A DNA stretch of 64,000 nt from NCBI GenBank assembly GCA_022829145.1, contig CM040744.1, positions 12,241,218 to 12,305,217 of the forward strand, given 5' to 3'. Below the pieces are notes generated by a model. The model was not told the DNA's origin and did no database searches. It saw nothing but the letters and a program-made list of their open reading frames with translations. Numbering within the stretch: the first letter of the stretch is position 1; every line of letters begins with the position of its first letter. This document shows positions 1 to 13,500 of the stretch, in pieces. Source of the stretch: Albula goreensis. Taxonomy: Eukaryota; Chordata; Actinopteri; Albuliformes; Albulidae. The position numbers and the translations under genes were made by a program.

Positions 1-430
1 TTGAGCTCTTAATGATATTTTCAATGATACTAATAATACGACTTGCAGCAGGACCTCCTGTCAAATAACAAAGACACACACCTTAAACACCAAAATCAAT
101 ACTGGCATTCTTCCTTTGCTCAAAAAAACAAAAATGGGAATTTGAAAGGGCAAAGGGAAATATTTGTGTGTGTATTTCAAAGAAAATGTTATCAACCAAG
201 TGAAGCGCTGTTCCTTTAACAGGAATCAGCAGTTGATGGTTTCTGGTGCATTTCTAAACGCACTTGAGGGCTATACTATATGTCACGACAATTGGGGGTT
301 TCAGGTGCTTGGCTAACAATGCTTAGCAATATCAACATTCATTATGTACCACAGAGTTTTGCACATTGTTGCTTTATTACAGGATAACTTAAGTAAAATG
401 TACTGCTGCTTTCAAGTATATGTGCAGTAC

Positions 431-3400
431 CTCAGTCTGTCTGTAAGGGTTTCAACGGCATTTTCCACCTCCAGACAGCGATACATCTGAGAACTCAATC
501 CTTCAGACAGGAGAACAACCTGAAAGAGTTCCAAATAAAGTCAACACACCATGAATATACATTTTAACAACTATCCCCAGTACACTGACAGAAGCTAATA
601 GTGAAGTATTCATGCATTTGCGTTATGAAACTGGATGCAAAGAGTAGACTGTAATGCAACGATTATGTTTACTGAATGAAATGCATATTTATATATTCCA
701 GAATACTTAAACCAATGGGGTCACAGAGGTCTAATGAATATTCCTTTGCAAATACAGAGGGAGTGTCTGAACATACCTTAGAAGGAAAGGTAAATAGTTT
801 GGTTTTACTATACAGTCACAGTATGCTGGAAAATTCCTACTATAAAACTACAATATACTGCTCATTAACACATACACATGGCAAAAGCACAATGGCTGCT
901 GTGCAGATACAAGGCTGTGCTGAATTTGGCTGCTGGATCTATGGCTACTTAAGAGTCAACAGGAATCTGAATTATAATCATGTTTGTTAACCGCCACGTG
1001 AGTGGCTTTGGAGGGGGCCGAAAATGGCAAGGAAGGACAGAAGCTTTGACGAAGAGGCTAACAGCCAGTTCGGTCATGTCCAGCACAACCTAATTCTTAG
1101 TATTCTTTGCTCTGCCGTTTCAATATCTGGGTTACCTTAAGTTCTCAGGCAGAAACCTGCTCAAGTATGATTTGTTCCAAGTGAAAGTTCAGTACCATAG
1201 AGTGTGTTTTATTCATTTCTCAACTGCAGCTAACTCTGACAGGGCTATTAGCTAAACCTGAAGTCTTGTGCTCTGATGTAGTTTGACAAACAAACACTGA
1301 GCTCTCCGGTGCTCAGTCAAACAGTAATGCAACCAATTCAACCTTCCATTATTTGTGTCCACATAATAACATTTATTCACTGAAATGGACAATTTATGTC
1401 AGGACTGCTGCCATGGTTACTGCTTCCTGGGTACTATTTTGTTGTTGTTGTTGCTAGAGCACCAGATGAAATTGTCAGATATGGTCATCATTGACCTCTG
1501 TTGTCCATAAGGTGAATGTTTCTTTTTTTTCAGGAACATTTCAAAAGGGCTATTCTGAATTTGCCAGCAGTCCAAACTTCAGTGCAACGCCTTCCTTCTG
1601 GTTGCTATAGTGATCAAACAAAACAACCATTCTGTTTTTCCTCCCATAAAGCCCTACTGCACAGGTGCTCAATGGGCCACTTCGTTAAAATAAACACTGA
1701 TCAGGATAACCTCGCAATAAAACCATAAGCAACCACCGAAAAACAGAAATACGTCAAACACAGGAACAGAAATTTGGCACTTTTCATGAATCTAACTTGA
1801 GAAACATTCGCCTTTTTTGTTTCGGCAGACCACAAAAATAATCATGTACTTTGAAGCGTAAGCACTGATGGACTTGGTTTTTTCATTATTTAATGGAACT
1901 GATATGGGAGCAAGGGTGTTGGTGTATATGAAGATCAACCATGATTATCATACCTGTCTCTCCAGCTGCATCACTTGAGCCTTCAGTAGATTGATCCTCC
2001 TCTCATCAAACACTTCGTCTTTCTTCTCCTCTAGCAGCTGATGGTACTGGGCCCTTGGTAAGAAGATCAGGATTAACCCAACCACAGCATATTTCAGATT
2101 AAAGAAAATACAACTCAGCTATCCATCATGAACTCTTCTGACAGATTGACCAATCAATATTAGTCTGTTAAAATTTGACATTTCAGCAGTGGCACTGCAA
2201 ACTCAAAACAAAGGCATCTGCAAAATGCAACATGTCAGAAAGCTAAAACTAAAAATTAAAGTTATAGCAACAAAACTCTTATACTGCAAGATTTTTGTGA
2301 CATGGGTTTTTTCTGTTGTAAACCGGATTGAGACATCAGTCCAGAATACGCAAACTAAATATGGAAAACTGAAATGCTTCAGTTTGATATACATTTCCTT
2401 AAACGATTATGCCTGGATGTAGTCTGCTCTATATAAACATACTGTAGACCAGCCTTGTTTTGCGAGGCATTAGGGTGATAGATTTTGTTTTCCCACCTGC
2501 TGGTGGCTTGGACTGGCTCCTGAAGCCAGTTAGCGAGCAAAATGTTGCTGAAAAACTGTCTTCCTTCTTAATTTTTACTCACGTGTAAACCCCCAAACTC
2601 TCACCCCAAAACAGGGATATAACTAAAAAAAAACTGCATGGCTTTTCATTTTAAACCTTTTAGAACAGTTATGTCAATGTAGTTCTTTGTATTTATATAT
2701 GGTCTCAACGCCGCTGTACAACTCAAAGAGATTTGATGCACTGAGTATATGCCAGGTGCATATTGCTTTTGGAAGAGCAGGCAGAAGCTACACAGACGAA
2801 AGTGACTCCGTAAACAAAATCTACAGCTTCCAGTCATTTTTGTTCTCCCACACTGATCCTATTTTCACTGCTAGCACCCAGATCAGGGTGATTGTGTAAA
2901 AGATCCTCATAGGTAACATACCTGTCATCAGTTTTCAGCAACTGAAGAAAAAGTATTACCAAAATGGCCCTTACTATCCAAACCATAAATATTATACATA
3001 ATTCAAAGGGTGTTTTAGCATGCACACTGTTGTATTACTCACCTCTAAAGGATAGCTTTCTAGAGTAATTAATCATCGATCAGGTAAAAACAAACTTAAT
3101 AAATTATGCCTCGAGTCAGCCAAGCATGTGTTTTGCTATTCTATAAGTAGGAAAACAGTGTACCAGTTTTGTTGGTACATTTGACAGTTCAATCTCGATT
3201 TTCAAATTCGCCATTAGTCCAACTAATCCTGCACTGTAAATGCTGAGAATACAGATGAAGTCTGTCGTACCGCAAGTCCTCAAGCTCCATTTTTAGCTTA
3301 GCATTCTCCCTCTGAAGTCTCTGAGATGCGAAGAAAGAAAGAATATTAGTTTTTATTTCTCAAGGGGAACATGTCTCATTACTGATTCTGTTCAGTCAAA

Positions 3401-4473
3401 ATAGCATACATCTAACTAAGCACACGCTCTGCTATTTCATTTCAATTATTAGGGCAAAATGCACAATATCACTTAAAATTCTGTTTAAAGTAAGATGATG
3501 TTAAAAATATAGACACCACATACAGCTGTTCACATTTATCCACTGCTGCTGTCAAAGTAACCATGTATTCTAACATTATTTCATGATGTAACATTTTTAT
3601 TCACTTGGCAGATGTTCTTCTCGGGGGTGAGATACAAGATTATCATGGCAGCAACAACAATACTCAACAATGAGTATGTCCATATAACTGTATAAAACCT
3701 ATATAAAACTATCAGTAAAATCTTAAAAAAGAGGCAACACATCTTTAACATCTAAATTGTATATCAAGTCAATGATTCACAAAAAAAAGCAAGTTCTAAA
3801 TACAACAGCATGTGCTCAAGCAATCAGCAAAGTGTTAGGATACAATGTATGATGAAGCGCTGAAGGTAAGATGGAGCTGTGCCTTCAACTACACAGTAGG
3901 CTAACCCCAAGGGTGTTGAACTCAGCGCAAACAGCCACTGGAAGCCACCTGGACATGTTCTCATGTGGGTGCAGCATTAACTTACCTCTTCTTTGGTCAA
4001 AGAGGCCTTGAGGTCAGAATCATTCACCGCATCCAAGGATGAATACTTATAGGGACTGTTAAGTGCAAGGGCATTGTCTGAAGAGTACTTAGTCTGAGAC
4101 CTTCCAGCCTAGAAAGGCACATGTAAGAGAATGTGTTAGCCATTCATGGTGAGATGTAGGAAAAGTGCTTTTTGGCAAAATACTTCAAGTGTTGAAAAGG
4201 AAACATTGAAATACAGTCTGCAAAGTGTGTACCTGGTATGAATAAAGAACACTTTCCTTGGGGTTAGCTCTGTAAACTTACAGCATTCAAAGCAGACTCG
4301 TAAATAATACCCTCACCTCACAACAAACATGCATGCCATTACGAATGTAAAGACTATAAAGATGAAACTAGATGCTCTGAAATGTTCCCTCAATATACCA
4401 GTCTTCCTAAATTAGAAGTCATACGAATTTGTCTTCTGTCATCATTATACTGAGTTCTCACGGTCAGCAAGCA

Positions 4474-4519
<46 letters not shown>

Positions 4520-7500
4520 CACAGCCAACCTTCACAATACAATACGCACAGCTGACCACTTCTGTCTCCCTAAAATGAAAAGTACTCTTCCTAAATTTAA
4601 AACATATGGGGAGTTTGATTCTAGCATGCTTGATATCCTGCAAATGCGTATCAAATTAGTGTACTCATTTCCCAAAGCAAATGATGAACCGCCACAGTGA
4701 TTAGGCCAAGAACACTACATTCTGGAGGGAAGCCTCTTATCAGCATCAAGCAGAGTGAAGTCTAGTTGAGACTGCATAATTCTATGTTCTATGTGTTTAT
4801 TGCTTTTTATAACATTCAGCACGCTTGTCTTGTTTTCTTTCCATATTAACTTGAAATCAGGATACAAACAGCCCACTGTAAGACTGTGCATGTTGTTTTT
4901 AAATAAAAAACTGCATAGCAAACAGAACAGATTCAGTAATTACAGGAGGCTTGATCAATGTTTTCAAATACTGAAAACTGTGTTGCAGATCTTTTGAATT
5001 TTGATGCTGATTTGGATATCCTGCAGTTACTGATAAGCTCAACAAGCTTAAAAAAACAAGGAAATGAAGAATTTCCACAAGCCAGACCACTGCTGTATTT
5101 TCACAGCAATTAAAAGTATCCAAATTTTAATCACCATGCCTCGTAATTATGAGATGTATGGATATGTTGGAATCTTTCATCTTTCTTTAATCTTCAATAT
5201 CAACAGGACTTCAAAGACACCACTCTCCTCGATACTATTAAAAAAAAAAAATCTACAAAGTCACGATTAATCATCTTGACTTGTGAAGCTTATTATTTTA
5301 TTTTCTGCTTGTAGCTGGGCTACTTGAATTGTGGTTAAAAATGAGCTGGGTTTTTGTGGCGGTCTGTTGAAATCATTTTCGCTGTAAGTCTGTGTCTTCA
5401 TGCTGAGTTTCCCTGCACTTCCTACTCAGGCCCAGGGAGTCTGGTGGAGAGACAGAGATTAATAATAATTTACGGCCTGCACATCCTGTGGTGACTTCAG
5501 CCCCTCCGCCTTCCACCGTGCTCTCTCATCGACCCCCGTCCCCATCTCCCGGCTGCCCCCTGCACTCCGGCGGATTAAGAAGCTCCCCGTTCCTCCCAGC
5601 TGAATTTTATTTTTTAGGAGGGGGGGGGGGGTTAGAAACCAGGACAAAGTTGAGAATGACCTGTTTTTTTTCTTTTTTTTTTAAACTCAGCCAAATTCCC
5701 ACCAGATCCAGATGGGTCAGTGGGAAAAAAAAAGTAAAAAACACGGCCGTAGTGGAGTGTGACGAAAGGTTCCTTTAGACACATCTGGCCCCCCGAAATT
5801 TGCGGCGTCTGGGCTGTGGGAAAGGAGCTGTGGCTAATCCGCAGAGAGGCACGGTGCTGCCAAGGTCTATGGGCGCTTCACCTTCTGTCTGTGTACCATC
5901 AGGTCATGTGGAAGACTTACTGGTTAACAGACTTACTGGTCAACAGCTGGTCCCTATCCCTCATTCTGCACTGACCCCATCCATCCATACACAATGCTTC
6001 CAGGAGCAGTTATACTAAGAGATCATCTCAAGCACACCAAAGACTTGACTGTCCTTCCACTGAAAAATTGCTGCTATCTACTGTTCTGTCCTTGGCTAGT
6101 TTTAAAGATTTTATTGTGATGGTAACCAATAAAATGACAACAACAGACCATTCTAGAGTTACCCTTTAATACCCCTGTTATGTATGTGCCAAATAACCTA
6201 AACACTAAAGATTGCACAAGATAACTTTGGAAACTTTACAGTTATATGAGAAAGAAGTAGCACTAGGGTAATATAGGCCAATCCAAGTGAAATCAAAATG
6301 CCTTCACATAACAAATTCACATTTTCTTGAAAGCTGTCATATCTTGTTCTCTTGTCAAGAACACTACTGAAGCCAAATCTGAAATTTTATCTTTAGAAAA
6401 AGCTGACATTTTTTTACTCCATTTTAGGAGTATTTGCCACTTTAAGCACAGTCTGGAGGTCATATATGCTATTCACTCTACATCCAGCCAAAGGCTGGAA
6501 AAGGTATTTCAGAACTAAAGGTTAATTTTAAAAAAGCATAAAACATTTAAAAAAAATGCCTTCACTATAAAGCTGTTTCATCATCTGTTTAGCACTGATA
6601 GCCTATAAGTTTCCTGTGTAGCTGTTAAAACATTTCTAAATATTAAAAATTAAGGAGCTAAAAAGTTTTGGGAGACACGAAATGGCTTTTTTATTACAGC
6701 ACCAAGTTTTCCTCTAAAAAGTCTGAATAAAAACTTAAAGGATCAACAGAGGCCTAGGTATACATGGAATATTATTTTATAAATTTTAATTATGTTTCCA
6801 GAACACTCCACAGTCCATCGTAACTACGCTGTTAATAGTTAAGGGTATTTTGGCAATCAATCATAATAATTCTGCTATGAAGTGCAAGTTTACCCAAAAG
6901 CAAAAAAAGAAGGATTTATTGCAGAAAGTTAACAACCAGCAACAATGACCTGTTGTGAAAACGTGAACGGTAAACTAACTGTCTGCATGAAGGCTTCCTG
7001 GAGAGTGCACATCTAAATAAGTTCTCAAAACTGATGTGTAACTTTACAGAGTTAGTTCTGCAAAAAGACATCTGCAGAAAGTATCTATGTGTTGAAAAAA
7101 AAAATGTTTTTTTGGTCGGACCTCCCAAGCTGATTCCAAGCTGTCCAACTCAATGGGAGGTTGGTGAAGTTTACAAGTCTGGTACATTCAACCAAAACTA
7201 TCCAGTTTTAATATTTAATACTGATTTTTTCTAAAGCCCATTTCATGAAAAACTGATATGGCCTTGCCTGTGGATTCAAGGACAGCACTACTGTGGATAC
7301 CTTATGTTTTATTTTCAGGTACATCCAAGCAAGCCATTTAAGTATTTCAACATATAGAGCGGGCAGCACATGTTAAGTATAGGAATTCTATTCTAATAGC
7401 ACTGACTCCAGCTTTATTTACTATAGAATATCCACTTTCCAAATTACTGTAATTCATACCAAGTAAAGAATCACCACCCACTCTGTTACTCTATAGCTAA

Positions 7501-10500
7501 GTTGAATATCATCTGTGTCAAAAAAAAAAAACCTTATATCTTACATCAGAAATCTTGCATTATCTTTGCATGCCATCCACATTTCTTGGCTCTGTGACCC
7601 ACAAAATGCATTCCAGAACCAGGAAACAAAAAACTATGGGTTTAATGTAATGTAATAATAAAAGCTTTTCTCATTTCCTGAAAAAAAAGGTTCCTTTATG
7701 ATATAGGCCTGTCAACAACATTCTTGTCTAACAATGCTGTACCTCAAAAAATAAGTAGGGCTCATTTAACTTTATTGTCTTTCAACTTTTTCTACTATCT
7801 AAGTAAATCCCACCAGCTCAAAACCCCCAAGAGCCAACTGCAGCACAAGACAATGGTAGCCTGCACTGTGGAACACACAGATGAAGCTCTGTTGCATGGC
7901 TGTGGCGGGTCATTGTTACACAACCTGATCATAGTTTGCATAATGACAGCAAAGACCTGACAAATCAAGCCACGATGCTCTAAACACACAGACAGGAGCC
8001 AGAATCTAGTAAAAAAGCTACCGTACCATCACTGCCAAAACCACAAAAGTGTAAGCCCTCACGCTATATACAGGGGATGATCTGCCCTGTTTCTTCCCAC
8101 CATGAACATTTGATTAGGACATGAAATGAACCCATGGGCACAAATAAGAATTTTAATATTTATAAGGGACATATTTGTTTTGATTGTCCAGTTTTCAAGG
8201 AAAGAAAAAGTCCACTCTGTAATTTGAAATGCTTTCTGTCTCTCTTTTTGCTGGTGTGCGCAGTATGGCAGTCAGTACACTCAGCCTTACTGCAGACGGT
8301 ATGAAATCAAATGTCTGTCTTCATGTTTTACTGAGAGGAAAATGCCAGAGACCCCGCAGGGCTTTCAGCCATTGTTCTTTAATGGCCTATGCAGATGCAT
8401 GACTCTCTCCTATCTGAAGGGTTCACTGCAGTCACAGTGGCTTTCCTGCACTCTGCTTCACACTCCTCCTTATCTCGAGAAAGATCAAAGCTGATCTGTT
8501 ACAAGCAGGTCAATTAACGCGACAAATTGGTGATGTAAGAGTGCCACCTAGGCAGCGACAGAAACACTACATCCTGTTGTCTAAAGGTCATAGAAGCTGC
8601 TCCATTTTAGCTCCATACTTTGAGGCCACACCTAAATTATGCCCAAACATGTACACAATGCAATCTTATTGTAATGAATAACTTGAGCTAGAAATGAGCT
8701 AGAAATTTAGATAATCCAAGGCCAAGGCGGACTAACCAACTGTAGCTGTACCTTTATTATTACACCTGTATTAGTAGACATATTGCTGACACAGGGTTTC
8801 ATTTCTCTTTGCGGGTATATTGCATCAAAATGAAACAGGTTATTGTCATTTGAGGTTTTTTTTTTAACTCACACAAGCCATTGTGCAAAACCTGCAAGAT
8901 TTTTGTACTTCAAGTAGGCTAAACCCTCAGACACTTTAAGGCTTTTAGAACATCAAGCTGAAAAATGCACAGTTGAATTAACATCACTTCATTTTTTTAA
9001 GATAAAGACAGACGAAACAACCCACAATTACATCTATCTAGGCCCTTAATATTAAAATTTTGGAAATGCTTGAATAAAAGGTGTTATTTCAAAACCACAC
9101 CCAATGACTAAGGAGGTAATGCTTTGCTTCAATGTCATACATGTACAATTAGTTAAGCCTTGGCTAAATATCAGTATCTTTACACCTAAACCTGCCAACA
9201 GACGGTGTTAGTACCCTACATGTTTAAGAAGAATTATAATGATACTTTCAGAGAGCTTCTTAGAAGTTACACAGCCTAAACTGGATTAGCATCCAAAGAG
9301 GCAATTCATACTCTTGGCTTAATCCTCTTTTTCCGTTAACTCACATCAAGGGATGCATAGTAGTGTTTAATATTTCATGGCTGATGGCTAAAGGAATGTT
9401 ATCTTGAAACCATTAAGTGATTTTAAAATAGAAGTCTTAACACTTAAAATCATAAAAAAGCATCCCACAATTCATAATTTATTATAACCCTCAGGGCACA
9501 TCGAACCTTTTTTTTTTTTTTACAAGCATTATCACAGTATTCAAAGTAAACAGGCAAAAACAATCATCCATGACAATGAAGAGGCACGATAAGGCCGGTT
9601 CAAGAACACTTTCAATGGGATCCATAATAAAATCTGATTTGCCTTATCAGAAATTGAATGTTATGTGAAGAAATCTGAGTACAAGAGATAACGCGTGCCC
9701 GAAACAACAGCAGTATCTTTGTGCAGATCTCAGTTCCAGAATTAGGCCCATCTTACTGTGACTGCTACACACATATATATATACATGGTCACCATGCCTA
9801 CTGACAGAATAGGCTAAATGAAGCCTTGCATTGCATTATAATCTGAGGCAGTGCTGATCCTTTGGGTCTTGTCCTTCCCAAATCCCTTAATTAATCGCTC
9901 ACAATAACTACCCAACACCCCGTTGCCACCCCTGCTACTTATCTCCAGCACCAGAAATCAGCATCACATTTGGATTGCTAAGCATTGTGAGGGGACAAAT
10001 AAGAAGATGGCCCATGCCGAGCCAAGAAACTGAAAATAGTATGGGCTTAAGCATGCGATTACTGTATGATGGTATGATTTCTGGTGGGGATTTAAATAGG
10101 GGTAGCCCATGTCTGAGACGATGTCTGCCACTGTGTCATTTTAATAATGTTACTGAAATCCTTTTCTCTCCTGACATGAGATACAGGATGACCTGATTTA
10201 AGACCATAGAGAAAGAGTTGCTCTAAGAGACACTCAGAATAAGGCACTAGATAAGCAATAGAAGTGTTCTAAATTACTGAGATAGCCCCTGGGTCTTCAA
10301 TATATGTCTTTGAAATGGGATAGCATCCCATCTGTTGGATGTAAAGCATACATATATAGTAGCTTATCCTGCCATTACAGTGTACTTGACAACTGTAAAA
10401 ATGTGGCAGGAGCATGGAAGCTAATTGATGTAATTAAAACTAATTGCACACAGTCCTAAAGCCTCAGGTGGTTCAACCTTCCAGAGTTTTTGTTTCTTCA

Positions 10501-13500
10501 GCAGCATTCAGTCGGACCCAGGCTCTATAATGGCATTTAACATCCCAGATATCTGTGGGTCCATGGTTGTGCACAGTGGAAAACTCATAGCATTTATAGC
10601 AAGAGCTAACCAGATCTTTTACTGGCTATGCCTGAAAGGGCAAATGCTACACAAACAATTGCAAATGACAGCTTGACCCACTCTGGAAGCCACACAGTAC
10701 AATGACAAGATGCCGCTGCTCACTAAACTAAAAATATCACTGAAAACACAAGCCAGCCAATTGCTTTTTTTCACAGGTCTTATAGCTGCATGAGGTAGGC
10801 CACACGCAGGAAGTTTAACAAATGAATGGCGTGGTATAGTCCCAGCCCCTGGTGAGGCGTAGTCCTAATATCTGTCATGCTTTTTACTTTTTTTCTAACA
10901 CTTTTAAGCTTTCAGAGTTGCAGGGACTAACTGAGTGCAGTATGATTTTTATTCCCATATCCTGGTTTAAAAAGAATGCCCATCCATGTGGATATTACAT
11001 AAGCCTTTCAGGGCCTGTGATAAGAATAGCCTTCTTCACTAGCCAAGAACAAATGTCCACTCAGTGATTTTTAATGCATTTGGATGACATCAGCAGGAGT
11101 TCAGATAAACTGAGAACCGTCACATTACTCTGTCCATTAAGCCATTACATTTAGGACAGCAAATAAGCAGACCAAAAACGCCAGGAACATAAAGTGCCTT
11201 GTCCCTGCCAGACACCGATGGCGAGAGTCTGTTTCCATATATCCTGCTGGGAGATCTTTTGTCATTCGTGTTTTTCCAACAACATGGCAGTTCCCTCAGC
11301 ATGGTTATCAGGAGAAACCAAGAGTTCAAGCCCATCTGATTAAAAAAAAGTGTCAGTCAGTCAGTACGTTGAGAGTAAGTAATATTTTTAATAAAATACT
11401 TAAAGAGTAGGGATGCACCAATCCGTGCTGGTTGTCGAATTTGTTATTAAATTTTAAAATATGAATTTTACTTTTGGAGTTATTGTGGTCCATGGGAATG
11501 TTGTTAACTAGCTTTTGCTAATGGCCCTAGCATATTCAGAAGTAGTGTATTTATATATACTGTGTATCTATATAAATAGGTCAAGATGTCAAATAAGCCT
11601 GTCAGTCCTGTAATGTGGTTGACAGCAGAGTGGCACTTGTAGCCAGAGATAACATTTGTAATGTACATTAACATGAAATTTCACAATGCCAAGTTAGGTA
11701 AGGAAACAAAACAATTATAAGGAGCCAACTAGCAAATACCCACCAGGTTGCTAGTTAGCCATCCCCCTAATAGGCAAGCAGTGGTGTGGATAATGATTTG
11801 TAAGATCATTTCAACATGGTTATAAACATGTTTATTAAAAGTATTATTACAAGATAACAATTAACATTTCCATTGCAACTTCATAGTGCACTGAACGTCT
11901 GTTGGCTGACATGATCGGCTAAATTTAAATGGTTTTGGCAGTTGCGATTTATCTGTTTTGGTTAAAAAGTCTGCAGAAAAAGAGATTTTAATCAAAAACC
12001 ATTATTAAAATGTGTTCAGTATCTTCATCACAAGCCTATGTTCAAACTTGCTTCGGAGTCAAAATCCTTTCATGGGCTATTTATACAAATCTTTTTCTTT
12101 GTGTTATAGAAGGCACACACTCACTTTAAGAACTTCACACTAGTCATTACTATAAAGGAATGAGAAGATGAGGAAGAGGGCAAAGAAAAACACGAGCCAC
12201 AATAAATTCTTCATCATCTCCCTACCCTGCCACCCTGGGAATGGAAGCCTAGCACATTCAGAAACAGGCCCACCAACACAACCATGAAATACTTCTACAC
12301 CGAAAGGAATTAAGGAAAAGTCACGCTTTACTGTTGAAACCAACGGCCCTGGGCGCATGAGACAAAGGGAAATTCCCCCTTGTTTAAACCCACAACAGCA
12401 TCGGAGCTCGAGGCCCGCTCTCTCTGGAGAAACCTGGGCTAAGTCCTCCCATTGTACGCTTATGAAAAGTGAACATGAGCAGCATTAATCCCAGTAGGAA
12501 GTCCTACAGACATGACACTTCCAGTGCCAAAACAAGGGGCTTAATTAGTGAGCAGTTCCGGTCTGACAGTCAAGGCCACGACCTTCCCGGGGGGAATAAT
12601 GAGCCAGGCAATGTTTGGGGCCTCCGCACAGAACCAGGGTGCTGACCGCCGCTTTAGACGTGCTAAACTGACAGATTCAGGTGACCGGAGAGTGAACCCA
12701 GCGCTTGGCGCTGAGGGGCCTGAATATTTGCGGCGGAGTGGGGCCGGGTACGAAATCTCTGTTTTTGTGTCTTTTGTTCCCAGCTGGTGAAGCTCGAGGA
12801 GATTGGTGGGTTCATCTCCTTTCGGGGCTCGCTTTGTTCTGAGCGGGGACCCATTGAAAATGAGAGAAGGGGGCAGCAGAGGCCTTGTAGGCCGGGCCCA
12901 CTGCTTCATCAGCACAAGCTTAGGGGAAGCTATCTAAATAATAACCTGGGGGTGTTCGCTGGGGTCTGGCTCAAAAGAAAAATGGGGTTTGAGTTTGGTT
13001 GGCCACACTAAAACTTCGCTCCTATTTCAACAAAAACTTCAGGAAAGTTGTATATATGGGGTGGTGCAAATATGAATATAAAATTTAACAATATTGATTA
13101 GCTGGTTCATCTTTTGATTTAAAACCTAGATTTGTGTGGTATTTGTGTCAAGGAAAAGTTAATTTATAGCAGTTTGGAAAGCAATGAGTACAGCCACCCA
13201 ACTGACTCATTGTACTTGTGTGAAACTGATGCCATATAGTTTAAAAAAGGCAGCAATTACTCAAGGTAATACAGTGTATTTTGACTCTTATGCCAAGAGT
13301 CTGGACCATAAAATACAGCCAAGGGACTTTCCCCTCTTTGCTGCTGCTCTCTGCCTGGTGTACTTTATTTAACAAATGACTGCAATAACGAATGTCTTAT
13401 GAATTAAACCATAAAAATAGCAAATTTTTTGACATCACAAAATTGAACATGTAAACAGATTAAAAAGAAATTAGTGGCATGATGCACCCATTGTTTGTCA

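Noticed and set aside
3044-3060. Possible 17-nt microexon in the minus-strand gene
   Set aside because: Sites look usable, but the flanking exons already join in phase without it.
4473-4700. Cys-Val-rich small frame
   Set aside because: The Cys/Val run is the (GT)n microsatellite.
12541-12915. 124-codon minus-strand frame
   Set aside because: It lies in a CpG-rich patch where stops are rare; no recognised motif, and both strands are equally open.
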